Assembly: GCF_019511665.1 (NCBI RefSeq)
Contig: NZ_JAEUAW010000005.1
Coordinates: 240,351-304,350, forward strand
DNA: 64,000 bases
Reading direction: 5' to 3'
Source of the DNA: Microbacterium jejuense
GTDB taxonomy: Bacteria > Actinomycetota > Actinomycetes > Actinomycetales > Microbacteriaceae
Part shown: piece by piece, positions 45,623-54,383 of the stretch
Position numbering within the stretch: position 1 is the stretch's first letter
Layout of the letters: the number at the start of each line of letters is the position of its first letter
Notes under the pieces: model-generated
The model's input: only the letters and a program-made list of their open reading frames with translations
Told to the model about the DNA's origin: nothing
Database searches by the model: none
Translations under genes and position numbers: made by a program

Positions 45623-46192
45623 ATGCCCCGAACCGCGCAAGAGCAGGAGCGATTCCACGAGCGAGAAGTGCGCATCCTCGACAGCGCGCGCGAGATCGCC
45701 GAACGTGAGGGCTGGTCGGCCGTCACCGTGCGCCGGCTGTCGGACGCCGTCGGCGTGAGCCAGCCGATCCTCTACCGGCACTTCCCCGGCGGGCGCGACG
45801 ACATCGTCGCGCAGGTCGTCGTACAGGGATACACCGAGCTCGCCGAGGTCATGCGCTCCCCCGCGGCGGAGGGGCCCGACGAGGCGCTCCCGCGGCTGAT
45901 CGCCGTCTACCTGCGCTTCGCGCGCGAGCACCCTGCCGTGTACGAGGCGATGTCGGCGGCCCGCACGAGCGTCGCCTTCGCGTCGAACGACACCCCCGCG
46001 GTGCTGCGCGAGGGCTTTGCGATGCTCGAGCACGCCGTGGGCGGCTCCGACGACCGGGACCGCGCCGTGCGCGCCGAGCTTCTGTGGAGCATGCTCCACG
46101 GCGCCAGCCAGTTCGCCGCGCACGGCCGCCTCGACCACGCGCTCGACGACGTGCGCGAGGCGGCGATGGCGCGCCTGTTCGAGCGGGCCTGA
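45623..46192 (+). CDS. TetR/AcrR-family repressor
   Basis: 189 residues. HTH at about 18-62 (ILDSAREIAEREGWSAVTVRRLSDAVGVSQPILYRHFPGGRDDIV) and a C-terminal ligand domain of the WHG/TetR_C type. Autoregulation and control of the divergent DUF1772 gene follow from the 45584-45614 operator. Ligand unknown; a lipophilic compound handled by the membrane protein is plausible. Confidence 0.92.
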   Translation: MPRTAQEQERFHEREVRILDSAREIAEREGWSAVTVRRLSDAVGVSQPILYRHFPGGRDDIVAQVVVQGYTELAEVMRSPAAEGPDEALPRLIAVYLRFAREHPAVYEAMSAARTSVAFASNDTPAVLREGFAMLEHAVGGSDDRDRAVRAELLWSMLHGASQFAAHGRLDHALDDVREAAMARLFERA

Positions 46193-46216
46193 CCGGGCCC
46201 GCACGCGGTCAGGCCC
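46185..46216 (+). terminator. Hairpin overlapping the tetR stop
   Basis: Perfect 10-bp arms GGGCCTGACC / GGTCAGGCCC with a 12-base loop; the stop codon lies inside the left arm. Confidence 0.65.
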
Positions 46217-46246
46217 GGTGAGCCTCGGTCAGGCCGGGTGAGCCTC
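46207..46246. repeat. 20-bp tandem direct repeat
   Basis: GGTCAGGCCCGGTGAGCCTC is repeated immediately with one transversion. The first copy is part of the tetR hairpin, suggesting slippage. Confidence 0.75.
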
Positions 46247-46288
46247 CGTCACGCCGCGGCTGCGACCATCAGCATCCACTCTCCGCCC

Positions 46289-46364
46289 AGGACGTGCGTC
46301 GTCGCCGAGGACGCATGTCATCGACGGCGAGGACGTGAGTGCTCGACGAGGACGTGCGTCGTCG
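46289..46364. repeat. Four degenerate 16-bp repeats (AGGACGTGCGTCGTCG type)
   Basis: Copies start at 46289, 46308, 46330 and 46349 (spacing 19, 22, 19). The first and last are identical; the middle two vary at the RYGTC part. They lie in the convergent gap before the amidohydrolase stop. No coding frame. Confidence 0.7.
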
Positions 46365-46395
46365 GCGCGGGGCGTGAGGGCGCCGGACCCGGCGC

Positions 46396-47607
46396 TCAGA
46401 CGCCGACGACCTGCAGGCGGTCGGCGACGACGCGGCCGTCGTGCAGGACGGTGCGGTCGGTGCCGCGGTCCATGACGGCGCTCGTCGGGGTCTCGCCGTC
46501 GACGAGCACCAGGTCGGCGCGGTCGCCGACGGCAACCCCGGGACGGTCGCCGACGCCTGCGACGCGGGGCGAGGAGTGACTCATGATCGAGGCGCCGCCC
46601 ATCGTGGCCACGGCGAGCGCGAGCTCGACGTGGTCGTCGCGGCGGAAGCCGTTGACGAACGCCAGCTGCCACGTGCGGTCCAGCATGTCGCAGTTGCCGT
46701 AGGGGCTCCAGTAATCGCGCTGACCGTCCTCGCCGAGGCCCACGCGCACTCCAGCCTCGGCGAGGTCGACGAGGCGCAGGTGGTTCGAGGTGGACGGGGC
46801 GATCGTCGCCATTGCGATGTCGAGCTCGGCGAACTCGTCGATGAGGCGCCGGCTCGTCGCCTCCGACACCGACCCCAGATCGTACGCGTGCGACATCGTC
46901 ACCTTGCCCTGCATGCCGAGGGCGCGCGTGCGCTCCAGCACGAGCTCAGTGCTGAAGACGCCGAGCGCGCCGGGCTCGTGAAGGTGGATGTCGACCTCGA
47001 CCTGGTACTTCTCGGCCAGGCCGAACACGATGTCGAGGTGCCTGACCGGGTCGCGGTCGAGCTGACAGGGGTCGATGCCGCCCATGACGTCGGCGCCCTG
47101 CTTGAGCGACTCCTCGAGGTAGACGACCGTGCCATCCTCGCGCAGGATGCCGGCCTGCGGGAACGTCATGACCTGCACGTCGGCGTGGTCGTGGAACTTC
47201 TCCTTCGCCGCCATCACCGAGTCGAACTTCTCGAGCTTGCAGTCGACGTCGACCTGCGCGTACGTGCGCACGCGGGTCGTTCCCCGGGCGATCATGCGCT
47301 CGAGCGTCCCCGCGACGATCTCGGCGTGCGGCACGTCGGTGTTCCGCCAGTTGGCACGGTCGTTGAGCATCATTCCCCACACGCCGGGCGCTCCCGTGTG
47401 AGGACGGAAGGGCAGACCGATGCGCGATGAGTCCAGATGCACGTGGACGTCGCTGAACGACGGCAGCAGCAGGCGGCCTCGTCCATCGACGTCGGTCTGC
47501 CCCACGACCGCGGTGGCGTCGTGCGGGCGGACCTCGGCGATGCGGTCCCCGTCGATCACGATGTCCGACGCGTCGCCACCCCACGGTCGCACGTTCCGAA
47601 TGATCAC
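46396..47607 (-). CDS. Amidohydrolase-superfamily deaminase (cytosine-deaminase-like)
   Basis: 403 residues. The metal-dependent TIM barrel starts with FSDVHVHLD (H55, H57). VEVDIHLHEPG, the MSHAYDLG His and GLGEDGQRDYW Asp follow in the order of CodA-type enzymes; the small composite beta domain wraps from both ends. It probably deaminates or hydrolyses a cyclic amidine or pyrimidine-like compound; substrate unknown. GTG start with GGAGGGAA upstream. No transporter or second pathway gene is adjacent; the GntR divergent gene is the likely regulator. Confidence 0.83.
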   Translation of the reverse strand: MIIRNVRPWGGDASDIVIDGDRIAEVRPHDATAVVGQTDVDGRGRLLLPSFSDVHVHLDSSRIGLPFRPHTGAPGVWGMMLNDRANWRNTDVPHAEIVAGTLERMIARGTTRVRTYAQVDVDCKLEKFDSVMAAKEKFHDHADVQVMTFPQAGILREDGTVVYLEESLKQGADVMGGIDPCQLDRDPVRHLDIVFGLAEKYQVEVDIHLHEPGALGVFSTELVLERTRALGMQGKVTMSHAYDLGSVSEATSRRLIDEFAELDIAMATIAPSTSNHLRLVDLAEAGVRVGLGEDGQRDYWSPYGNCDMLDRTWQLAFVNGFRRDDHVELALAVATMGGASIMSHSSPRVAGVGDRPGVAVGDRADLVLVDGETPTSAVMDRGTDRTVLHDGRVVADRLQVVGV

Positions 47608-47663
47608 GCCTGGTTCCCTCCGACGAACAGTGGATGCCGCCTCCCGGCGACGCAGCTCGCTTA

Positions 47664-47673
47664 TGGTATACCA
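47664..47673. promoter_or_regulatory. GntR/FadR-type operator TGGTATACCA
   Basis: Perfect 10-bp palindrome in an AT-rich patch between the amidohydrolase and GntR genes, fitting the TNGT...ACNA pattern of FCD-subfamily sites. Confidence 0.65.
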
Positions 47674-47751
47674 GATCGCGATAGTTCACCTGCGAGCCCG
47701 CAGAACGACGCGAGTTCGCCGACGCTGGGATACCAGCATGAGGAGATCACG

Positions 47752-48429
47752 ATGTCGGACCTCACCCGCACCGTCGAGGCGCAGGCAGAGGCACTCGCCG
47801 ACGGCGTGTACGGAGCGCTGCTGCGCGACATCGTGGCCGATGAGCTGCGACCGGGCACCTGGCTCAAGGAACGCGACCTCTCGGAGCGCTACGGTGTCTC
47901 GCGCGTGCCCGTGCGGCAGGCGCTGCACCGGCTCGAATCCGAGGGCTTCGTCCAGACGGCGCCGCGCCGCGGCGCCGTCGTGTCGCCCGTCACGGGCGCC
48001 GACATCGAGGAGCTCTTCGACGCCCGCCTGTGCATCGAGCCGTTCGCCTCGCGCCAGGCGGCGCTGCGCGTCGCGGCCGGTGCGCCGGCGAGGCGCTTGG
48101 GCGACGTGCTGGCGGCGTCCGAGGCGAGCTTCGCCGAGGGGGCCGACCTCGACGGCATCGCGCTGAACCTGCGCTTCCACGCAGAAGTGCTCGCACTGTC
48201 GGGCAACTCGCTCCTCGCGCGCAGTCTGCAGCCGATGCTCGGGCGCATGGAGTGGATCTTCCGCCGCACGAGCCGCACCGGCGAGCCCGATCAGCTTCGC
48301 GAGCACCGCGCCCTGTACGACGCGATCCTCTCGGGCGACGGCCAGCTGGCCGCGGCCGTCGCGTACGCGCACATCGAGCGCGGACGTCGGCCCGCGCTCG
48401 AGGCACTCGGGCCGATGCCCGCGCCCTGA
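47752..48429 (+). CDS. GntR-family regulator, FadR/FCD subfamily
   Basis: 225 residues. Winged helix (about 15-80: LKERDLSERYGVSRVPVRQALHRLESEGFVQT) and an all-helical FCD effector domain (about 90-210) with metal-binding His residues (RFHAEVLALSGN, REHRALYDAI, AYAHIERG). FCD regulators sense organic acids or catabolic intermediates. GAGGAGATCACG precedes the ATG. The divergent layout and shared palindrome suggest control of the amidohydrolase. Confidence 0.9.
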   Translation: MSDLTRTVEAQAEALADGVYGALLRDIVADELRPGTWLKERDLSERYGVSRVPVRQALHRLESEGFVQTAPRRGAVVSPVTGADIEELFDARLCIEPFASRQAALRVAAGAPARRLGDVLAASEASFAEGADLDGIALNLRFHAEVLALSGNSLLARSLQPMLGRMEWIFRRTSRTGEPDQLREHRALYDAILSGDGQLAAAVAYAHIERGRRPALEALGPMPAP

Positions 48430-48456
48430 GCCCCGGCATCCCTCCCCCGATACGCG

Positions 48457-48488
48457 CGTCGGGCGCGACCTGACGGCCGCGCCCGACG
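48457..48488. terminator. Bidirectional terminator, gntR/hpf
   Basis: Perfect 11-bp arms CGTCGGGCGCG / CGCGCCCGACG with a ten-base loop between convergent genes. Confidence 0.78.
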
Positions 48489-48506
48489 GAGGAGTGCCGA
48501 TGCCGG

Positions 48507-49166
48507 CTACGAGGCGAGCTCTTCGGGCTGCGCCTGCGTGGTCAGCGAGATGACGCCGTAGTCCCAGCCCTTGCGGCGGTAGACGACGCTCGGGTGGTCG
48601 GTGCGCGCATCGATGAACAGGAAGAAGTCGTGGCCGACGAGCTCCATGCGATCGACGGCCTCTTCGACCGACATCCACTCGGGCTGGAACTCCTTCGTGC
48701 GGATGACGACGGGCGTGTACCCCTCTTCTTCCTCGTTGCCGGTGACGATCGGGATCTCGCCGGTCGCGACGGCACGGAGGACGTCGGCGGATGCCGGCTG
48801 CAGATCGATCCCCTGGATCGCGCCGCTGCCCTTCTCGAACTTGGCACCGCGCGGGTGGTTGCGTGCGTCGACGCGCTTGTCTTTCGCGCGGCGCAGCTGT
48901 TCGCACAGCTTGTCGACCGCGAGGTCCAATGCGGTGAACTTGTCGCCGTCGGTGGCTTCGGCGCGGACGATCGGTCCCTTGCCGTCGACAGTGAGCTCGA
49001 CGGTCTCGTCACCGGGACGCCCGTTGCGATAGGCGCGGTGGGTGACCTTGATGTCCACACGCTGCGCGCGCGGAGCGAGGGTCCCGATGCGGGTGGCCTT
49101 CTCTTCGACGACCGAGCGGAAGCGATCCGAAATGCCCACTCCCACGCCGACGATGCTGGTTTCCAT
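48507..49166 (-). CDS. hpf: Long-form ribosome hibernation promoting factor
   Basis: 219 residues. N-terminal S30AE domain (about 1-105: METSIVGVGVGISDRFRSVVEEK, DKFTALDLAVDKLCEQLRRAKDKR), linker, then the C-terminal dimerisation domain (about 155-212: IVRTKEF-like VIRTKEFQPEWMSVEEAVDRMELVGHDFFLF). It dimerises 70S ribosomes into 100S particles in stationary phase. The start at 49166 is fixed by AAGGAGGT six bases upstream. Follows comF, as in M. tuberculosis Rv3242c-Rv3241c. Confidence 0.95.
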   Translation of the reverse strand: METSIVGVGVGISDRFRSVVEEKATRIGTLAPRAQRVDIKVTHRAYRNGRPGDETVELTVDGKGPIVRAEATDGDKFTALDLAVDKLCEQLRRAKDKRVDARNHPRGAKFEKGSGAIQGIDLQPASADVLRAVATGEIPIVTGNEEEEGYTPVVIRTKEFQPEWMSVEEAVDRMELVGHDFFLFIDARTDHPSVVYRRKGWDYGVISLTTQAQPEELAS

Positions 49167-49230
49167 CCCCTGACCTCCTTGTTCCGGTCCACCCGGCCAA
49201 GGGCGGACCTTCAGTCGCCTTGTGCCCCCC

Positions 49231-49236
49231 ACGGTA
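49231..49236 (-). promoter_or_regulatory. -10 box (TACCGT) for hpf
   Basis: TACCGT on the minus strand in the comF-hpf gap; would give hpf its own promoter with a leader of about 58 bases. Confidence 0.4.
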
Positions 49237-49255
49237 GTCGGGCGTTCCGGGTCTG

Positions 49256-49969
49256 TCACCTGTGAGTTTGGAACGTGTCCGGTCGGTGTTCACTGAACCG
49301 TGCAAGACGCCGGGGCGTCGCAGCGACGGTCGCCGCGCCGACCACCTCCGCGCCCGCCGACCGCAGGGCGCGGGCCGCCTCGGCGAGGCTTGCGCCCGTC
49401 GTCACGACGTCGTCGACCAGCACGACGCGCCGCCCCGAGAGGTCGCCGGTGGCGACGAGGCTGCCCTCGACGTTGCGTCGACGGGCGTCCCTGTCGAGTC
49501 CGCGCTGATCGCCGGTGCGACGGACGTGGCGCAGCAGCCGGGCCGCGCGGCGCCCGGTGCGGCGCACGAGCAGCTCGGGCACGCGGAATCCGCGCCGCCG
49601 GTACGCCGCGCGCGACGTCGGCATCGCGACGAGGATCACGCCGGCGGGCTCGGCGTGCCCGCGCACCGCGCTCTCGAGCGCCGCGCCGAGCGCCGGGGCC
49701 AGCGCCCGAGCGAGGCCGGTGCGGCCGTCCTGCTTGATCGCGCGCAGCACGCGGGCGGCGACGCCGTCGAACGCGAGCCCGCTCCACACCGCGAGGGCCC
49801 CGCCCGGCGCGTCGACGAGCTGACGCCGCGGCGCGGGCGCGAGGGCCAGGACGCACCGTTCGCACAGCGCGACGTCCGGTTCGTCGCAGCCCGCGCACGA
49901 CACCGGCAGCAGGAGGGCGAGGGCGTCCGCGCACGCGGACCGCAAGGCGAGCAGCAAGGGGGACGGCAT
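49256..49969 (-). CDS. comF: ComF-family phosphoribosyltransferase-like protein
   Basis: 237 residues. An N-terminal zinc finger (two CxxC pairs in CAGCDEPDVALCERC, about 25-39) and a PRTase fold with the PRPP loop VVLVDDVVTTGASLAEAA (about 185-202). In competent bacteria ComF assists uptake or processing of single-stranded DNA; most actinobacteria carry it without known competence. Of interest here because of the over-represented GGATGCC motif. Part of the mtrA-mtrB-lpqB-comF-hpf order. Confidence 0.9.
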   Translation of the reverse strand: MPSPLLLALRSACADALALLLPVSCAGCDEPDVALCERCVLALAPAPRRQLVDAPGGALAVWSGLAFDGVAARVLRAIKQDGRTGLARALAPALGAALESAVRGHAEPAGVILVAMPTSRAAYRRRGFRVPELLVRRTGRRAARLLRHVRRTGDQRGLDRDARRRNVEGSLVATGDLSGRRVVLVDDVVTTGASLAEAARALRSAGAEVVGAATVAATPRRLARFSEHRPDTFQTHR

Positions 49970-49992
49970 GCGCCCAGCCTGCGGCCGCGGGC

Positions 49993-50037
49993 GGCGGCAT
50001 CCACGAGGCTCCCGAGGATCTGTGGACGGATGCCGCC
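49993..50037. terminator. GGATGCC-pair hairpin downstream of lpqB
   Basis: GGCGGCATCC (49993-50002) and GGATGCCGCC (50028-50037), loop 25 bases, between the lpqB stop and comF start. Confidence 0.55.
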
Positions 50038-50062
50038 CACCGGCGCTCTGGGGAGGAAGCGG

Positions 50063-51766
50063 CTACTGCGGCGAGCCCTGCTGGGTCGCCAGCAGCAGAA
50101 CGCCGGTCGCCGTCGGCTGCCACGCGGTGCCGCGCTTGACGAAGAGGGTGCCGTCGTCGGCGCGCAGCCTGAGGCTGGACGTGCCGTTGCCGCCCGCGAT
50201 CGACACCATGCCCTTCGTCCCCGACGACGTCGACGTCGGACCGCCCACGGGCTGCTCCACGACGATCGAGCTGTCGTCGCCCCGGGCCAGCACGCCGACG
50301 GTGACGTCGTCGACCCACGTGACGCCGTCGGCGGGGCCGCCGACGATGGCAAGCGGAACGGTGGGCCCCAGCGCGATCGGCACATTCTCGCCGTCGCGCA
50401 GGACACCGGCGATCCAGAGCACGGTGCGGCCTCCCGACGTCACGGTCGCCGCCATGCGGGTGCCGTCGCGCGAGAGCGCCATCGCGCTCACCGCCGTCGC
50501 ATCGGGCCAGGCGTCGGCGATCGAGATGGGCTCGATGCTCTGCGGCGCGTACGCCTGCAGGGCCGCCGGCTGATCCTTGGGCACGCTCCAGACGTAGCCG
50601 AAGCCGTCCACGACCGGGTCCGCGAGCCCTGCGCGGGTGTCGAGCACGTCGGGGGTCGCCGACGTGGACGTGACCCGCGCCACCTCGCCGCCGGCGAGCT
50701 TCACGGCGGCGATGTCGTGTTCGGGTCCCACCTGCACCGCCGTCGGCGCCGCGGCGACCACCGCGGGCGACAGCCCCGGGATCTGGTCGATCTCGTCGCC
50801 GGAGAGGAAGCCGAAGCCGTCGGCCGTGAGCACGAGCGGAGCCGCGGGCACACGCGTCGACCGCACCGCGACCGGCGACGCCTCGACCGGGGTGGAGTCG
50901 ACGCGCATCACGACCTCGGCCACCCCGGCGGCGTGGAGGCTCTCACGCAGCTGCGTCAGCATGCGGTCGAGCGCGGTCGGATTGGCGCTCAGCAGCGAGG
51001 AGTCGTCGAAGTCGACGACGGCGACGCCCTGGTCGTCGACCTGCACCGACGGGACCACCACCGCGCCATCGGGGAACGCGGTCTTCACCGACTCGGCCAG
51101 CCACTCGCTGCGCGGCTTGTTGACGAGCCCGACGGCGATCGTGCTGGCCGCGTTGACGGACGGGAACCACCGCACGTCCGGCACGAGGTACTGCCACGTC
51201 GGGTCGAAGTACATGAGCGAGTAGCGCCGGAACACCTGCGGGAACTGGCCCTCGTCGAGCCAGATGCCGTCGGGCGCCTCGGTGATGCGCCACTCGCCGT
51301 CGGACTGCTCGGCCAGGCGGAACTCCTGGGAGTTGGCCGCCAGCTCCGCGCGCTTGTACGAGCCGATGTCGTCGAGGTCGGCGACGGCCTCGTACGAGAA
51401 GGCGACCGAGCCCTCGTCGGCGTCGGACGCCGCGTAGTCTCGCTCGGCCCGCTCGTCGATCCGGACCGTCGCCAGCGGATCCCAGGCCTCCCGCAGATCG
51501 GGCGCGAGGAACTCCTTCGCGACCTCCCACTTGCCGTCGACGCCCGGGCCGGACCCGGCGTCGATGAACCCCTCGACGATCTGCTCGGGCGTCGCGCCCG
51601 GCTGCGGCCGGTTCGGGATGAAGGTCACGTTCTGCGACCCGCCCGTGTCGGCGCCCGTCTCGAGGCCGTACTGGATGTAGCCGCTCTCGGGAAAGCCCCC
51701 GCAGCCGGTGAGGACCACAGCGCACAGCGCGAGGACGAGAGCGAGGATGCCGCGAGCCCTGGTCAT
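50063..51766 (-). CDS. lpqB: Lipoprotein LpqB (MtrAB-associated)
   Basis: 567 residues. Lipoprotein signal peptide with lipobox LTGC (about 19-22), GerMN-type domains (about 50-300) and a C-terminal LpqB beta-propeller (about 320-567). In mycobacteria LpqB binds the sensor domain of MtrB and tunes MtrA signalling, cell division and antibiotic tolerance. ATG overlaps the mtrB stop (ATGA), so translation is coupled. Confidence 0.95.
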   Translation of the reverse strand: MTRARGILALVLALCAVVLTGCGGFPESGYIQYGLETGADTGGSQNVTFIPNRPQPGATPEQIVEGFIDAGSGPGVDGKWEVAKEFLAPDLREAWDPLATVRIDERAERDYAASDADEGSVAFSYEAVADLDDIGSYKRAELAANSQEFRLAEQSDGEWRITEAPDGIWLDEGQFPQVFRRYSLMYFDPTWQYLVPDVRWFPSVNAASTIAVGLVNKPRSEWLAESVKTAFPDGAVVVPSVQVDDQGVAVVDFDDSSLLSANPTALDRMLTQLRESLHAAGVAEVVMRVDSTPVEASPVAVRSTRVPAAPLVLTADGFGFLSGDEIDQIPGLSPAVVAAAPTAVQVGPEHDIAAVKLAGGEVARVTSTSATPDVLDTRAGLADPVVDGFGYVWSVPKDQPAALQAYAPQSIEPISIADAWPDATAVSAMALSRDGTRMAATVTSGGRTVLWIAGVLRDGENVPIALGPTVPLAIVGGPADGVTWVDDVTVGVLARGDDSSIVVEQPVGGPTSTSSGTKGMVSIAGGNGTSSLRLRADDGTLFVKRGTAWQPTATGVLLLATQQGSPQ

Positions 51767-53472
51767 GACGTTCCCCCTCTGCCGCCGGCATCGTCTCCCC
51801 TGCCGACGCGCGGCAGCTCGATCGGCTCGGTGAGCCCCAGTCCTTCGAGATCCGGTCCGGCGTCGTCGCCGGGGTCGACGGCGATGGGAAGGGCTCCGTC
51901 GAGCGAGCCGTTCTGCCGGGGCAGCGTGAGCACGAAGTTGGTCCCGTGGCCGACCTCCGACCACACCCCCAGCTCGCCGCCGTGCAGCTTCGCATCGCCC
52001 AGCGCGATCGACAGCCCGAGGCCGGTGCCGCCGATCGTGCGCTTGCGCGACGGGTCGGCGCGCCAGAACCGGTCGAACACGCGGTCGACGTCCTCGGGCT
52101 TCATGCCCATGCCGAAGTCGCGCACGCCGATCGCGACGGCGTTCTGGTTGCTGTCGACGGTCACGACGATGGGCCGCCCCTCGCCGTGCTCGATGGCGTT
52201 GCCGAGGAGGTTGCGCACGATGCGGCGCACGCGGCGCGGATCCATGTCCACGGGCGAGTAGCCGCCCGGGGCCACGAGGCGCACGTCAGACCCGTGCTGC
52301 TCGGCCAGCTGCTGCATCGAGCCGATGACGTCCTCGGCCAGGTGGGCGAGGCTCGTCGGCTCGAGCTCGAGCTGCACGGATCCGGCGTCGTAGCGGCTGA
52401 TCTCCAGCAGGTCGGTGAGCAGCACCTCGAAGCGCTGCACCTGTGCGTTCAGCAGCTCGGCGGCGCGCGCCGTCGCCGGGTCGAACTCGTCGCGCTGGTC
52501 GTTGATCATGTCGGCGGCGAGACGGATGGTGGTCAGCGGCGTGCGCAGCTCGTGCGAGACGTCCGACACGAACCGCTGCTGCACGAGCGACAGCTCGGCG
52601 AGCTCTTTGATCTGCGACTCCATGCTGTCCGCCATCGCGTTGAACGACCGGCCGAGCGTCGCGAGCTCGTCCTCGCCGTGCACTTCGAGGCGGACGTCCA
52701 GCTGCCCCGCGGCCAGGCGCGCACTCGTGTCGGCGGCCTCGCTGATCGGCGCGGTCACCGACCGCAGCACGAACCACGCGATGCCGCTGATGAGCAGCAC
52801 GAGCCCGATGCCGACGACCCACAGCGTGCCCTGGACGAACCCGAGCGTCTGCGGCGCATTGGCGAGGTCGTAGGCGAGATAGAGCTCGTACGACGCGACG
52901 CCGCCGATCGTGAGCTGCTGGCCGACCATGATGCCGGGCGTCGTGCCGCCGTCGCCCTCAGGCAGAGCGATCGGCTGCCAGATCTGGCGGTCGGGGTTCT
53001 TGCGCACCTGCTCGCGCATCGCCGGCGTCAGCAGCGGCTCGATCACCCCCTCGGCGGTCGAGAAGTCCTGAGGTGCGTTGGCCACCGGAGGGCCGATGCG
53101 GTAGGCCGCCATCATCTGGGCCGACGACTGGTCGCTCAGGGCTCGGGACGCGAGGGTCATGACGCTCTGCAGCTGCACGGCCTCGGACTGCACGGCCGCG
53201 TCGAGCGTGCGCTGCGCGGCCGCGCGCGCCTGCTCGGCGTCGTTCAGCACCTGCTCCTGCCGCGAGGTGTACAGGTCGTTCTGGATCTGCAGCGCCATCC
53301 AGATGCACGCGACGGCGACCGCGAGCAGCGTCAGCCCGATCGTGACGAGCAGCGTGCGGAACCGCAGCGAACGCCGCCACAGCGCCCCGATGCTGCGGGG
53401 CCACGCACGCCACAGCCGCCAGGTCGGCGGCGGGGTGCGGGTCGCGTTCACGCCCGTGATCGGGGCGGTCAT
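51763..53472 (-). CDS. mtrB: MtrB sensor histidine kinase
   Basis: 569 residues. TM1 (about 40-62), extracytoplasmic sensor (about 65-210), TM2 (about 215-238), HAMP (about 240-292), HisKA with SDVSHELRTPLTTIRL (about 305-320) and HATPase_c (N box RNLLGNAIEHG, G boxes DFGMGMKPEDV and GGTGLGLSIAL). The C-terminal acidic tail extends beyond the kinase. It phosphorylates MtrA in cell envelope and division control. Seven bases after mtrA. Confidence 0.96.
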   Translation of the reverse strand: MTAPITGVNATRTPPPTWRLWRAWPRSIGALWRRSLRFRTLLVTIGLTLLAVAVACIWMALQIQNDLYTSRQEQVLNDAEQARAAAQRTLDAAVQSEAVQLQSVMTLASRALSDQSSAQMMAAYRIGPPVANAPQDFSTAEGVIEPLLTPAMREQVRKNPDRQIWQPIALPEGDGGTTPGIMVGQQLTIGGVASYELYLAYDLANAPQTLGFVQGTLWVVGIGLVLLISGIAWFVLRSVTAPISEAADTSARLAAGQLDVRLEVHGEDELATLGRSFNAMADSMESQIKELAELSLVQQRFVSDVSHELRTPLTTIRLAADMINDQRDEFDPATARAAELLNAQVQRFEVLLTDLLEISRYDAGSVQLELEPTSLAHLAEDVIGSMQQLAEQHGSDVRLVAPGGYSPVDMDPRRVRRIVRNLLGNAIEHGEGRPIVVTVDSNQNAVAIGVRDFGMGMKPEDVDRVFDRFWRADPSRKRTIGGTGLGLSIALGDAKLHGGELGVWSEVGHGTNFVLTLPRQNGSLDGALPIAVDPGDDAGPDLEGLGLTEPIELPRVGRGDDAGGRGGTS

Positions 53473-53479
53473 GGCCCGC

Positions 53480-54160
53480 TCAGACGACGGCGCCGGCGCG
53501 GTAGCCGACGCCGCGCACCGTCGTGACGATCTTGGGGTTGTCGGGGTCCTTCTCGACCTTCGCCCGCAGCCGCTGCACGTGCACGTTGACCAGGCGCGTG
53601 TCGGCCTTGTAGTGGTAGCCCCACACCTGCTCGAGCAGCATCTCGCGCGAGAACACCTGCTGCGGCTTGGATGCCAGGGCCACCAGCAGCTCGAACTCCA
53701 GCGGTGTGAGCGCGATGGGCGCGTCGCCGCGGCGCACCTCGTGCGCGGCCACGTCGACGGTCAGGTCGCCGATCCGCAGCGTGTCGCCGGCGGGCTGGGC
53801 GGCCGGGCGCAGACGCGTGCGGATGCGCGCGACGAGCTCCTTGGGATTGAAGGGCTTGACGATGTAGTCGTCGGCTCCCGACTCGAGGCCCTTGACCACA
53901 TCGGCGGTGTCGGTGCGCGCGGTGAGCATGATGATCGGGATGCCGGACTCGGCGCGGATGAGCGTGCAGATCTCGATGCCGTCCATGCCGGGAAGCATCA
54001 GATCGAGCAGGATCAGGTCAGGCCGCTCGCTGCGCCAGGCCTCGACCGCCTGGGCGCCGTCGGCGCAGAAGACCGTCTCGAATCCCTCGGTGCGCAGCAC
54101 GATGCCGATCATCTCGGCCAGGGCGGTGTCGTCGTCGACCACCAGGATGCGTGAAGTCAT
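53480..54160 (-). CDS. mtrA: MtrA OmpR-family response regulator
   Basis: 226 residues. Receiver domain with acidic pocket D10/D11, phospho-acceptor D53 (LILLDLMLPG), Thr in LTARTD and Lys in VKPFNP; OmpR-type winged helix (about 130-222, ending KIVTTVRGVGYRAG). Essential in mycobacteria, where it controls dnaA, rpf and wall hydrolase genes. The ATG at 54160 begins the canonical MTSRILVVDDD; the frame stays open far upstream but is non-coding there. Confidence 0.97.
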   Translation of the reverse strand: MTSRILVVDDDTALAEMIGIVLRTEGFETVFCADGAQAVEAWRSERPDLILLDLMLPGMDGIEICTLIRAESGIPIIMLTARTDTADVVKGLESGADDYIVKPFNPKELVARIRTRLRPAAQPAGDTLRIGDLTVDVAAHEVRRGDAPIALTPLEFELLVALASKPQQVFSREMLLEQVWGYHYKADTRLVNVHVQRLRAKVEKDPDNPKIVTTVRGVGYRAGAVV

Positions 54161-54226
54161 CGCGCGCGTTCGTTCCTTCTCTCCCGGCACGGGGCAGAGC
54201 ATTCGCCTTCCCCATGCGCTCCCCAC

Positions 54227-54232
54227 AGAGTA
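54227..54232 (-). promoter_or_regulatory. -10 box (TACTCT) of mtrA
   Basis: TACTCT on the minus strand; leader of about 60 bases to ATG 54160 with GGAGAGAAGGAACG near the start. No clear -35. Confidence 0.4.
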
Positions 54233-54383
54233 GTCGACACACCCTGAGGACCGGCCGAACCGCGCACCGGGCCGTTCGGACGGACGATGGCCGGGTTGCG
54301 GCATCCCTCGATGTGGAACGATGGGACGCAAGCGACCCGCACCACCGCGCTCCACGCCGCGGCGGCCGACGGAAGGGGACTGC

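Noticed and set aside
46289..46364. AGGACG repeats as a CRISPR array
   Set aside because: Only four degenerate 16-bp units, spacers of 3-6 bases and no cas genes.
49256..49969. comF as proof of natural competence
   Set aside because: ComF is near-universal in actinobacteria without competence; used only as weak context for the GGATGCC hypothesis.
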